In this document: one piece after another, positions 1 through 6,828 of the stretch
How the letters are laid out: each line of letters begins with the position of its first letter
Numbering within the stretch: the stretch's first letter is position 1
Origin: Bacteroidia bacterium
GTDB lineage: Bacteria > Bacteroidota > Bacteroidia > Bacteroidales > Prolixibacteraceae
Direction of reading: 5' to 3'
DNA length: 14,842 nt
Assembly (NCBI GenBank): GCA_025358395.1
Contig: JANYJT010000177.1
Location: forward strand, 1 to 14,842
Notes under the pieces: model-generated
What the model saw: only the letters and a program-made list of their open reading frames with translations
Told to the model about the DNA's origin: nothing
The model's database searches: none
Made by a program: the position numbers and the translations under genes

Positions 1-1
1 T

Positions 2-187
2 ACCATCCACTCTGAACCCATCGTTTCTTTTGGATACGAAGTCTCTACCAGCACACACGCTTTCCAGATCTATGTAGGAAATAACGATACGCTGCTTCCT
101 CAGGATATGATGCTCAACAACATGAGAAAACTTGACTGGAAAAATTTCGCGATAGGTTTTACAATCACCAGACTGTGGGGTTTCTGA
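2..187 (+). CDS. C-terminal end of probable outer-membrane beta-barrel protein (DUF5777-like), partial
   Basis: An open frame enters from the left edge and stops with TGA at 185-187, giving 61 residues of a protein whose start lies outside the window. The fragment includes a GYEVSTSTHAFQIYVG stretch and ends in FAIGFTITRLWGF. Alternating hydrophobic residues and an aromatic C-terminal residue are typical of the last strands of an outer-membrane barrel. The pattern resembles the C-terminus of DUF5777-family barrels of Bacteroidota (a GxDIETGGHxFQLxF-like strand, then a final GFNxxRxF strand), but this is from memory and the fragment is short. A terminator follows at 256-299, so it probably ends a transcription unit upstream of the cytochrome genes on the same strand. 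Its place beside a respiratory cluster suggests, without proving, a link to electron transfer. Confidence 0.5.
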   Translation, partial: TIHSEPIVSFGYEVSTSTHAFQIYVGNNDTLLPQDMMLNNMRKLDWKNFAIGFTITRLWGF

Positions 188-255
188 AAATTCTACTTCT
201 ATAATGGTACTTTAGAAAAAACCCACATACGAGATGTAACAATTGAAAATCTGAT

Positions 256-299
256 GGGAAGCCACAATCGAAATAAATCGTGTGGCTTCTCATTTTTTT
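256..299 (+). terminator. Rho-independent terminator after the barrel gene
   Basis: The arm at 256-266 (gggaagccaca) pairs with 281-291 (tgtggcttctc) over 11 bp with one G-U pair. A run of seven T follows at 293-299. The hairpin lies 69 bases after the barrel stop codon and 75 bases before the first cytochrome gene, so it separates the two units. Confidence 0.8.
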
Positions 300-373
300 A
301 CTAAAGGAATATTTAAAAATGTACATAAGTGCTATTTTTACTTTAATAACCGATCTGTAATTTTTCACTTCTA

Positions 374-1348
374 ATGAAAATGAATTTTGCTGTTAAGCTA
401 ATCAAAGGACTCTTGCTGGTTATTTTACTATCCGGAATTGTCGATTTGCATGCCCAGGAGAAGGCTACCCCTATCAGAACAGGAAACCAGAAGACCAATG
501 AACATTGCTTAAATTGCCATGCCCATAACTATTTTAACTACAACAATACAGTAGAGAATAAACTGGTCAAACACAAGATGGAACCGGGAATGAGAATTGA
601 TACCCTATTGTTCTACCAATCCAATCACAAGACATTTAAATGTACTGACTGCCATTCTGAGGACTTTAAAACATGGCCACATGCTGCTGAAGTGAGAATG
701 GAGGCTAAAATGAATTGCATCGACTGTCACGGAGGTGATGAAAAATATGCCAAATTCCAGTTTGAGAAGATAGAAGCTGAATTTGCCTTAAGCACACACG
801 CGACCAGGCATTCCCAGGATTTTAACTGCTGGACTTGTCATGAACCCCATTCTTACAGGATAAGTGCCAGAAATGATTCGATTATCAACAAAATTATAGC
901 TTATGACAACAACATTTGCCTGAGTTGTCACAACAACATAAACAAATTTGAGTTAATCAGCGACAATGCAAAACCCAACATTATCGCCAAACATGACTGG
1001 CTTCCAAACCAGGCTCGCCATTTTCAAAATGTTCGCTGTATCGAGTGCCATGCCCATGTAAAAGATTCCTTATTGGTGGCCCATAACATTCAGCCAAAAG
1101 AGAAAGCCGTAAAATTATGTCAGGAGTGCCATTCCAAAAACTCTATCCTAATGAACTCCCTATACCAATACCAGTTAAAATCAAAAGCAACAGGGCTTGG
1201 ATTCGATAATGAGGTAATGCTGGACTCTTCCTATGTCATAGGTGCCAATAGAAATATTTACCTGAATAAAATTAGCCTTGCCATTTTCCTGCTTGTTCTG
1301 GCCGGAATCGCCATTCATTCCATTCTTAGAATACTGACAAAAAAATAA
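374..1348 (+). CDS. Membrane-anchored seven-heme cytochrome c
   Basis: This 324-residue protein has seven CXXCH heme c motifs, at residues 45-49, 90-94, 115-119, 152-156, 182-186, 222-226 and 249-253. Many further histidines could act as distal ligands. It begins with a signal sequence (residues 1 to about 28, ending near LHAQ) and ends with a single hydrophobic segment (about 299-320) followed by basic residues. The heme domain should therefore be periplasmic and tethered at its C-terminus. The spaced CXXCH pattern fits the broad cytochrome c3/NrfH-like multiheme group; I cannot assign a precise family. It is the first gene of a five-gene series with cytochrome b, FeS and NrfD subunits. It probably carries electrons between that complex and periplasmic or outer-membrane partners. 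Start ATG 374 is used; ATG 380 is a close alternative. No clear Shine-Dalgarno is present. Confidence 0.9.
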   Translation: MKMNFAVKLIKGLLLVILLSGIVDLHAQEKATPIRTGNQKTNEHCLNCHAHNYFNYNNTVENKLVKHKMEPGMRIDTLLFYQSNHKTFKCTDCHSEDFKTWPHAAEVRMEAKMNCIDCHGGDEKYAKFQFEKIEAEFALSTHATRHSQDFNCWTCHEPHSYRISARNDSIINKIIAYDNNICLSCHNNINKFELISDNAKPNIIAKHDWLPNQARHFQNVRCIECHAHVKDSLLVAHNIQPKEKAVKLCQECHSKNSILMNSLYQYQLKSKATGLGFDNEVMLDSSYVIGANRNIYLNKISLAIFLLVLAGIAIHSILRILTKK

Positions 1349-1352
1349 AACC

Positions 1353-1973
1353 ATGGAAAACAAACTATATCTCTATCCTGGCCTGATCAGAATTTGGCAT
1401 ATCCTAAATGCAGTGCTGATTATTTTATTGATTATCAGCGGACTCAGCATGCAATATTCAGATCCTATGAAACCATTTATGCGTTTCGACTTGGCGGTAA
1501 GCTTACATAATATATCAGGTTTTATACTGATTTTCAATTATATGCTTTTCATATATGGCAATACCATCTCCAAAAATGGCCGCCATTACCGTATTCAGTT
1601 GCGTGGATTGGCAGATCGGCTAACGACCCAGTTCAGGTACTATACCTATGGGATATTCAAGAATGAATCTGCACCATTTCCTGTAACCAAAAGAATGAAA
1701 TTCAATCCTATCCAACAGATTACCTATTTCATGACAATGTATGTCCTGATGCCATTGATCTTTTTAACCGGACTTCCCATGTTGTTTTCAGGAGCTTTTA
1801 TCAGGCAATTATTGGGTACAAATGCATTTTTCATAACAGACATATTGCACATTACCATCGGCTTTCTGCTGTCACTGTTTTTGGTTATCCATGTATATTT
1901 TTGCACATTCGGGGCTAAACCATACAGCAATTTTAAATCCATCGTGACAGGTTACCACGAAGGTCATCACTAA
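1353..1973 (+). CDS. Di-heme cytochrome b, b561/thiosulfate-reductase-like membrane subunit
   Basis: This 206-residue protein has four predicted transmembrane helices, at about 12-34, 48-68, 125-148 and 160-184. Histidines suitable for two b hemes lie at residues 16 (IWH), 52 (SLHNISG), 166 (LHITIG) and 180 (VIH), the helix I/II and III/IV layout of the prokaryotic cytochrome b561, FdnI and thiosulfate-reductase cytochrome b group. It starts four bases after the stop of the multiheme cytochrome, which indicates co-transcription and a direct partnership. In Hmc and Tmc complexes of sulfate reducers a cytochrome b of this kind sits with a multiheme cytochrome c, an FeS protein and an NrfD protein. 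By analogy it would move electrons across or along the membrane between quinone and cytochrome c. The donor or acceptor cannot be read from the sequence. Confidence 0.88.
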   Translation: MENKLYLYPGLIRIWHILNAVLIILLIISGLSMQYSDPMKPFMRFDLAVSLHNISGFILIFNYMLFIYGNTISKNGRHYRIQLRGLADRLTTQFRYYTYGIFKNESAPFPVTKRMKFNPIQQITYFMTMYVLMPLIFLTGLPMLFSGAFIRQLLGTNAFFITDILHITIGFLLSLFLVIHVYFCTFGAKPYSNFKSIVTGYHEGHH

Positions 1974-2006
1974 TAATTTTCGATATCACATTAATATTCA
2001 TTTTTT

Positions 2007-2969
2007 ATGGACAAATCAAAAAATGACAATAAAAACAACCGCAGAAAATTTCTAAGGGTAAGTTTTCTGACGGGATTATCGGCTGTTGCAGCAAAAACAG
2101 TCTTCGCGGATATCCCTGTAGATCCGGAAAATGAAACCGGGGAAATGATAACTCTGCTTTCACCAGATGGGAAATTGGTCAAAGTTGCGAAAGAAAAGAT
2201 CAACTACATGGAAAAATATATCTCACCGGAAGCCTCTCGTCAAGGGATTCCGCACCGCAAATTCGTGATGGTCATTGACCTTGCCAAATGCAAAAATGCC
2301 AGAGTATGCGTTGAAAAATGCCAGAAAGCACACCATCTTCCGCCACATCAGGAATTTATGAAAGTATATCTGATGCAGGAATCTGAAGAATCAGCTCCTT
2401 ACTGGATGCCAAAACCTTGCTTCCATTGTGATAAACCTCTGTGCGTGAGTGTTTGTCCGGTCGGTGCAACCTACAAACGGTCGGATGGAATCGTATTGAT
2501 TGACAACGAACGTTGTATCGGATGCAAATTCTGTATGACCGGTTGTCCCTATTCAGCTAGGCAATTTAATTGGGCCGACAGTCCTTATTTGCATGTCGAT
2601 CAACCGTACTCCCCCGAAACCAGTGTTCCCGGGAAAGAAGGAACTGTCAGCAAATGTGATTTCTGCCCGGATATGATCAGAGATGGAAAAATGCCTCATT
2701 GCGTTACCGGTTGTCCAATGGGTGTTATCTATTTTGGCGACCAGCTTGAAGACATCGTTACCAATGGTGATGAAACAATTCGCTTTTCGGAACTCATCGC
2801 ATCCCGATCTGGCTACCGTCACCTGGAAGACCTTGGTACCAAGCCAAGTGTTTACTATTTACCGCCTGTCAACAGGCAATTTCCGGTTGATCGCGGTTTC
2901 GACCACGATGACGAAATCAACCAGCGTTACAAAGATGTTCCCTATGTAAAAAAAATGCATAAAGACTAA
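2007..2969 (+). CDS. Tat-exported 4Fe-4S ferredoxin subunit (HybA/NrfC/HmcB-like)
   Basis: This 320-residue protein begins with a twin-arginine signal (NRRKFLRVSF at residues 11-20, then a hydrophobic stretch to about 34). It should be folded with its clusters and exported. Four cysteine motifs follow: C95-x5-C101-x3-C105; C138-x2-C141-x4-C146-x3-C150; C170-x2-C173-x2-C176-x3-C180; and C217-x2-C220-x11-C232-x3-C236. The usual first motif is CX2CX2CX3C, and its second cysteine is Ala98 here, leaving 15 rather than 16 ligands. Three [4Fe-4S] clusters and one altered or three-iron cluster are expected. Proteins of this type pass electrons between an NrfD partner and a catalytic or cytochrome subunit. 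The NrfD gene begins eight bases after its stop. No Mo-bis-MGD or hydrogenase subunit accompanies it in the window. Confidence 0.92.
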   Translation: MDKSKNDNKNNRRKFLRVSFLTGLSAVAAKTVFADIPVDPENETGEMITLLSPDGKLVKVAKEKINYMEKYISPEASRQGIPHRKFVMVIDLAKCKNARVCVEKCQKAHHLPPHQEFMKVYLMQESEESAPYWMPKPCFHCDKPLCVSVCPVGATYKRSDGIVLIDNERCIGCKFCMTGCPYSARQFNWADSPYLHVDQPYSPETSVPGKEGTVSKCDFCPDMIRDGKMPHCVTGCPMGVIYFGDQLEDIVTNGDETIRFSELIASRSGYRHLEDLGTKPSVYYLPPVNRQFPVDRGFDHDDEINQRYKDVPYVKKMHKD

Positions 2970-2977
2970 TCCGCCAG

Positions 2978-4381
2978 ATGGAAATAACTAAAAGAAAACA
3001 GGAGATGTTGAAGGAATTCCTTCCACATCTCGAAAAAACGAGCATTGTATGGTATGCATGGGTTGCATTTTTACTCGGAGCGATATTTTTGGGTATTTAC
3101 TGCCTTGTCCTTCAGATTCTTAAAGGACATATCATTACCGGAATGCGCGACAATGTAGTATGGGGAGTCTACATCGTCAACTTTATCTTCTTTATGGGAA
3201 TAAGCTATGCAGGAGCGCTTGTTTCAGGATCGATGCACTTGTTCAAAACAAGCTGGCGTGGTCCGATTCTGAGAATTGCTGAATTAACGACCATCATTGC
3301 ATTATTTATCGGACCATTGTATATTTTGCTTTGTATTGGCCGACTGGATCGTTTGCCATTTCTCTTCATGTATCCGCGAATTCAGTCGCCGATTACCTGG
3401 GACGTTATCGCCATCACGACCGACTTATTCGGATGTTTGATCTACCTCTATTTGTCATTTATCAGAGATTTTGCCTTGATGAGGGACTCTAAAGATATCA
3501 AACTTCCCAAGTGGAGAATCAATATCTATAAGGCCCTTGCTTTGGGATATCAGGATACGATAACTCAAAGGAAACGCATCAAAAATGTCACCAACATCAT
3601 GTCTGCAATGATCATTGCCATCGCGATCATCGTTTACTCGGTATTGGCCTGGATCTTCAGCGTAACTTTGCAACCGGGATGGCACAGCACCATATTTGGA
3701 CCCTATTTTGTGATTGCGGCTGTATTTTCTGGAGCCGGAGTGATCATCATCCTCATGCGTGTTTTTAGATCCATCTATCATCTCGAAAAATACATTACCA
3801 AGCAACATTTTGTAGGCGTCGGAATGATCCTGATGATCCTCTCAATGTTTTTTGCCTATTTTACCTTCAGCGAATACCTGACCAAATGGTACGGATCAAA
3901 GAAACTTGATGACAACCTGATTCAAATTTTATTCACGCAATATTTTTGGCAATTCGTTTTCTCCAATTATGTTGGAACATTGTTGCCCATTATAATTATG
4001 GGTATCCCAAAATTCCGCACCATTAACACCATCACTTTTGCCGCGATCGTGGCAGTGTTGGCATTGTGGATGAACCGTTACCTGATCGTTGTGCCAACAC
4101 TCGAAACACCCTACATGCCCATCCAGGATACACGTCCTGAATGGATTCTTTACAAGGCAACCTGGATCGAGTGGTGTCTCACATTTGGAGGAGTTGGCAC
4201 CTTCTGCCTGCTTTTTACGCTGGCTGCAAAATTTATCCCAATCATTCCGGTATCTGAGGTAGCTGATGCTGAACTCGAAATGAGTCATGCTCAAGGACAT
4301 GATCAGAAAATCCTGGATGCAACACAGGGAAAATCAACAAAAAAACACATCGTAATTAAAAAGGAAGACCATGACCTATAA
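2978..4381 (+). CDS. NrfD/HybB/ActC-family quinone-interacting integral membrane protein
   Basis: This 467-residue polytopic protein has about ten hydrophobic helices, roughly at 24-48, 60-84, 99-121, 141-164, 206-230, 240-263, 277-297, 320-343, 350-373 and 398-422. The PRIQSPITWDVIAIT stretch (133-147) and the NVVWGVYIVNFIFFMGISYAG stretch, read as two parts around 59-79, resemble conserved regions of NrfD-type subunits such as HybB and ActC, which bind menaquinone or menaquinol. A hydrophilic, His- and Lys-containing tail (about 428-467) extends past the last helix. The family transfers electrons between the quinone pool and the FeS partner encoded just upstream. It follows that gene by eight bases, and its last 11 bases overlap the next gene. 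The family assignment is firm; the direction of electron flow is unknown. Confidence 0.9.
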   Translation: MEITKRKQEMLKEFLPHLEKTSIVWYAWVAFLLGAIFLGIYCLVLQILKGHIITGMRDNVVWGVYIVNFIFFMGISYAGALVSGSMHLFKTSWRGPILRIAELTTIIALFIGPLYILLCIGRLDRLPFLFMYPRIQSPITWDVIAITTDLFGCLIYLYLSFIRDFALMRDSKDIKLPKWRINIYKALALGYQDTITQRKRIKNVTNIMSAMIIAIAIIVYSVLAWIFSVTLQPGWHSTIFGPYFVIAAVFSGAGVIIILMRVFRSIYHLEKYITKQHFVGVGMILMILSMFFAYFTFSEYLTKWYGSKKLDDNLIQILFTQYFWQFVFSNYVGTLLPIIIMGIPKFRTINTITFAAIVAVLALWMNRYLIVVPTLETPYMPIQDTRPEWILYKATWIEWCLTFGGVGTFCLLFTLAAKFIPIIPVSEVADAELEMSHAQGHDQKILDATQGKSTKKHIVIKKEDHDL

Positions 4382-5243
4382 ATCCGGATTTTCCAGACAA
4401 AGCTTGATGATGCTCATTTGGATGTTTATAGCATCCTTTCAGCTTATTGCCCAGACTACGGCAACTACCCTTGGCTTGAAAGCGTTGAAGAACAGTGATG
4501 AAAGCCGAACATTTAACGTAATTCTTACGGGTGAAGGCGAAACGGGAGCAATTCCTGTTTTTGAGGCTAAGGTGGATTTCTTTACCCAGGCTGATGGGAA
4601 ATCAGAAGTACTTGGTTCGGCTACAACCAACAGGGACGGTAAAGCAACCCTCAAACTAGAAAAAGGAACTCGCTTTCTGAAAGACAAAGAGGGAACAATT
4701 GAGGTGAGGGCATACTTTAAAGGCCATGGAACTTTAAGCGACTCAGAAGCATCATTGAAGTTTAAAGATCTGAATCTTCAAGTAGCCCTTGAAGAGAAGG
4801 ATTCACTGAAATCTATTCAAATCAAGGCATCTGCAACCAGTCCTAACGGGGAAGTTGTTCCACTAAAAGAGACCAACATTAACCTTTATGTGCAGGGTCT
4901 TTTCACCAAACTTAAAATTGGTGAATGCTTTGTAGACGCTGGAGTTGGCAGTTTTACATTTCCCTCAAATATCCCCGGAGATTCAAATGGAAACCTGAAA
5001 ATATTTGTTCGTCTGGAAGAAAATGAGGTTTATGGAGACATTGAAAAGGTCGAAAATGCCAAATGGGGAGCACATCGAACCGGATTTGTTGAACCCTCTC
5101 GTTCACTCTGGTCTTCAGGTGCGCCTATTTGGATGATTACCACTCTTTTAATACTTCTTACAGGAGTGTGGTCACATTATGTTTATGCCATCATTCAACT
5201 GATAAAAATCAGGAAAGAAGGTAAAAATATTGACCAAAACTAA
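4371..5243 (+). CDS. Unrecognised exported protein with C-terminal membrane anchor, co-encoded with NrfD complex
   Basis: This 290-residue protein starts inside the end of the NrfD gene (overlap 4371-4381, different frame), which suggests translational coupling. Residues 1 to about 28 form a signal sequence ending near LIAQ. Residues about 32-235 are rich in alternating polar and hydrophobic residues and could form two beta-sandwich modules: one about 35-132 with an ATTNRDGKATLKL turn, the other about 133-222. Residues about 252-276 form one transmembrane helix followed by a basic, probably cytoplasmic tail. There are no CXXCH motifs and only one cysteine (186), so it is unlikely to carry heme c or an FeS cluster. 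I do not recognise the family. Its position suggests a structural or assembly subunit, or a docking platform for the cytochromes encoded downstream; this is inference. Confidence 0.8.
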   Translation: MTYKSGFSRQSLMMLIWMFIASFQLIAQTTATTLGLKALKNSDESRTFNVILTGEGETGAIPVFEAKVDFFTQADGKSEVLGSATTNRDGKATLKLEKGTRFLKDKEGTIEVRAYFKGHGTLSDSEASLKFKDLNLQVALEEKDSLKSIQIKASATSPNGEVVPLKETNINLYVQGLFTKLKIGECFVDAGVGSFTFPSNIPGDSNGNLKIFVRLEENEVYGDIEKVENAKWGAHRTGFVEPSRSLWSSGAPIWMITTLLILLTGVWSHYVYAIIQLIKIRKEGKNIDQN

Positions 5244-5321
5244 TGGAATTTCACCTTAAAGGTATTATCTTTAATCATAATTTATGTTTCATTTTCAATC
5301 ACTATTAAAAACAGATTTAGT

Positions 5322-5717
5322 ATGAAAAAGTTTCTTTTTGCAGCTTTAACTATTGTATTCGCAATGAGTTTGTTCTCATTTATCGCCGCTGAGAAAAAAG
5401 CATGGGATATTCCTGCCAAGTACAAAGCCATGAAAATTCAGAAAAAAGGTGACGCAGCAAGTATCGCTCTTGGCAAAACTCTCTTCACCAAATATTGCAA
5501 ATCATGCCATGGTGGTGCAGGAAAAGGTGACGGAGCAAAAGCATCTTCCTTGAAAACGAAAATGGATGATTTCTCAGCAGCCGCTTTCAAATCGCTTCCT
5601 GATGGAACCAAGTATTACATGTCTTTCGTTGGCCGCGATGAAATGCCAAATTTTGAGAAGAAAGTTGTTGATGAAGAGGAGCGTTGGGCTATCATCAATT
5701 TCATGAACTCATTGTAA
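5322..5717 (+). CDS. Monoheme c-type cytochrome, copy 1
   Basis: This 131-residue protein has a signal sequence (residues 1-23, MKKFLFAALT through FIAA) and a class I cytochrome c domain. The heme motif is CKSCH at residues 59-63, and the likely axial methionine is Met108 in DEMPNF. The WAIINF segment near the C-terminus matches the final helix of this fold. It should be a soluble periplasmic electron carrier. A 78-base gap follows the anchored-protein gene, and the hairpin at 5738-5769 ends it. It is roughly 80 percent identical over its full length to the next gene, showing a local duplication. The context suggests it is a redox partner of the cytochrome b/FeS/NrfD complex. Confidence 0.9.
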   Translation: MKKFLFAALTIVFAMSLFSFIAAEKKAWDIPAKYKAMKIQKKGDAASIALGKTLFTKYCKSCHGGAGKGDGAKASSLKTKMDDFSAAAFKSLPDGTKYYMSFVGRDEMPNFEKKVVDEEERWAIINFMNSL

Positions 5718-5737
5718 TTTTCACTTTGCTGATATTG

Positions 5738-5769
5738 AAAGCAGTTGGTTTCGCCAACTGCTTTTTTTT
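5738..5769 (+). terminator. Rho-independent terminator after cytochrome copy 1
   Basis: The arm 5738-5748 (aaagcagttgg), a five-base loop tttcg and the arm 5754-5764 (ccaactgcttt) form a perfect 11-bp hairpin. It ends in eight T at 5762-5769. It begins 20 bases after the stop of the cytochrome gene. The stem core is nearly the same as in the terminator after copy 2. Confidence 0.9.
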
Positions 5770-5862
5770 GTACCAATTTTAAGTCAAAAGTTGGCGCATA
5801 AAAGCACGGCATTTTTAGAAATCGCCCACCCAAATTTATGTAGAAGGATTTTAAATTATTGC

Positions 5863-5898
5863 TTTGCAAAACATCGAAACTTTTTGATACTATCTTTG
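5863..5898 (+). promoter_or_regulatory. Candidate Bacteroidetes-type promoter for cytochrome copy 2
   Basis: TATCTTTG at 5891-5898 is an exact match to the Bacteroidetes -7 element TAnnTTTG, and TTTG at 5863-5866 is a possible -33 element. The 24-base spacer is longer than the usual 19-21. It lies after the copy 1 terminator and about 48 bases before ATG 5946. It would give copy 2 its own transcript and makes an upstream start at 5859 unlikely. Confidence 0.4.
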
Positions 5899-5945
5899 AT
5901 ATCGAATTATATCAATTCTTAAATATTAATTTTATTGTATTTATC

Positions 5946-6344
5946 ATGAAAAAATTTCTATTTGCTGCTCTGACTATTGTATTCGCAATGAGTTTATTTT
6001 CATTTATTGCTGCTGAAAAGAAGGCTGCCTGGAAAATTCCTGCAAATTATACTGCAATGAAGATTCAGAAAAAAGGTGATGCCGCAAGTATCGCTCTCGG
6101 TAAAACATTATATGCCAAACACTGCAAGTCATGTCATGGTGGTGCAGGAAAAGGGGATGGCGCTAAAGCTGCTGCCCTGAATACACCGATGGATGATATT
6201 ACCGCTGCTGCTTTCAAAGCATTACCTGACGGCAATAAATACTACATGGCATTTGTTGGTCGTGGTGACATGCCTAACTTCGAAAAGAAAATTACGGATG
6301 AAGAAGAGCGTTGGGCCATCATTAACTATCTTGATTCATTGTAA
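5946..6344 (+). CDS. Monoheme c-type cytochrome, copy 2
   Basis: This 132-residue periplasmic class I cytochrome c has signal residues 1-23 (identical to copy 1), heme motif CKSCH at residues 60-64 and likely axial Met109 in GDMPNF. The frame stays open upstream to an ATG at 5859. That extension would put 29 unrelated residues before a perfect signal peptide and would begin upstream of the likely promoter, so ATG 5946 is chosen by homology with copy 1. Differences from copy 1 are mostly conservative and lie around the heme motif (LYAKH versus LFTKY) and in surface positions; one residue is inserted after the signal. A long hairpin terminator follows. Both copies probably serve the upstream quinone-linked complex, perhaps with different partners or expression. 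Confidence 0.9.
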   Translation: MKKFLFAALTIVFAMSLFSFIAAEKKAAWKIPANYTAMKIQKKGDAASIALGKTLYAKHCKSCHGGAGKGDGAKAAALNTPMDDITAAAFKALPDGNKYYMAFVGRGDMPNFEKKITDEEERWAIINYLDSL

Positions 6345-6350
6345 ATCAAA

Positions 6351-6403
6351 TTTTTAGCAAAAAAAAAGTAGTTGGATCTCCAACTGCTTTTTTTTTGCTA
6401 AAA
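6351..6403. terminator. Long bidirectional terminator between cytochrome copy 2 and the convergent orphan gene
   Basis: The arm 6352-6375 pairs almost perfectly with 6380-6403 around the loop atct. The GC core is gtagttgg/ccaactgc with one G-U pair, flanked by A9/T9 tracts and then by tagc/gcta. Because the arms carry A and T runs, the hairpin can end transcription on both strands: that of the cytochrome (plus) and that of the gene ending at 6441 (minus). Confidence 0.85.
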
Positions 6404-6440
6404 CCGCTTCCTGGAAGTGGTACATTGACATGGATGCTTT

Positions 6441-6773
6441 TCAATTGTGCTTCTGGCAATTGTCCATGTACCAGGAAATCGAATGTTCCCTACCGGCAAC
6501 CAACTCTTCAAGAATCTTGTGATCATCCCATCTGGAATGGTAACTGCAACATTGATCCAATGCCAAAGATAATAGCAACCACTCTTTGACAGCTTTCATT
6601 GTTAGGTTTTCAACTGCCAGGTTTTTAAGTAATTTGAGATACTTCGGACCAATCATGTCAACATTTGGTTCCTCTCTTTTCAAAATCTCCCTGGTAGTAA
6701 AAATATGATCTTCTACCTGAACATATTCATCCTCGTCCAGGGTCACTGAAAAATTAAATGTTTTTTCTGCCAT
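6441..6773 (-). CDS. Orphan hypothetical protein, 110 residues, strong Shine-Dalgarno
   Basis: I do not recognise this protein. It begins MAEKTFNFSVTLDEDEYVQV, an acidic stretch that looks like paired beta strands. It continues as mainly helix-forming sequence (about 25-110) with an amphipathic LKLLKNLAVENLTMKAVKEW region. It has adjacent Cys75-Cys76 and a C-terminal HSISWYMDNC. There is no signal peptide or membrane segment, so it should be cytoplasmic. The start is well supported by AGGAGGTG on the minus strand (6778-6785), a near-perfect Shine-Dalgarno at normal spacing and the only such site I see in this window. It lies alone between convergent cytochrome copy 2 and divergent ilvE. The good ribosome site and the convergent shared terminator argue that it is a real gene, but function is unknown. 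Confidence 0.75.
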   Translation of the reverse strand: MAEKTFNFSVTLDEDEYVQVEDHIFTTREILKREEPNVDMIGPKYLKLLKNLAVENLTMKAVKEWLLLSLALDQCCSYHSRWDDHKILEELVAGREHSISWYMDNCQKHN

Positions 6774-6777
6774 AATA

Positions 6778-6785
6778 CACCTCCT
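6778..6785 (-). promoter_or_regulatory. Strong Shine-Dalgarno of the orphan 110-residue gene
   Basis: Read on the minus strand the bases are AGGAGGTG, four bases before ATG 6773-6771. None of the other genes in the window has more than a trace of such a site, so it stands out and fixes the start codon. Confidence 0.8.
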
Positions 6786-6828
6786 GAGATTTATTATTTG
6801 GATACCACAAGGTAAAAATTAAAATTCG

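Noticed and set aside
5244..5321. Possible promoter with TATCTTTA upstream of cytochrome copy 1.
   Set aside because: The -7 match is one base off consensus and no -33 element is evident, so transcription from the upstream operon is just as likely.
5859..5945. Possible 29-residue N-terminal extension of cytochrome copy 2 from the ATG at 5859.
   Set aside because: It precedes a complete signal peptide identical to that of copy 1, has no counterpart in copy 1, and begins upstream of the likely -7 element at 5891-5898.
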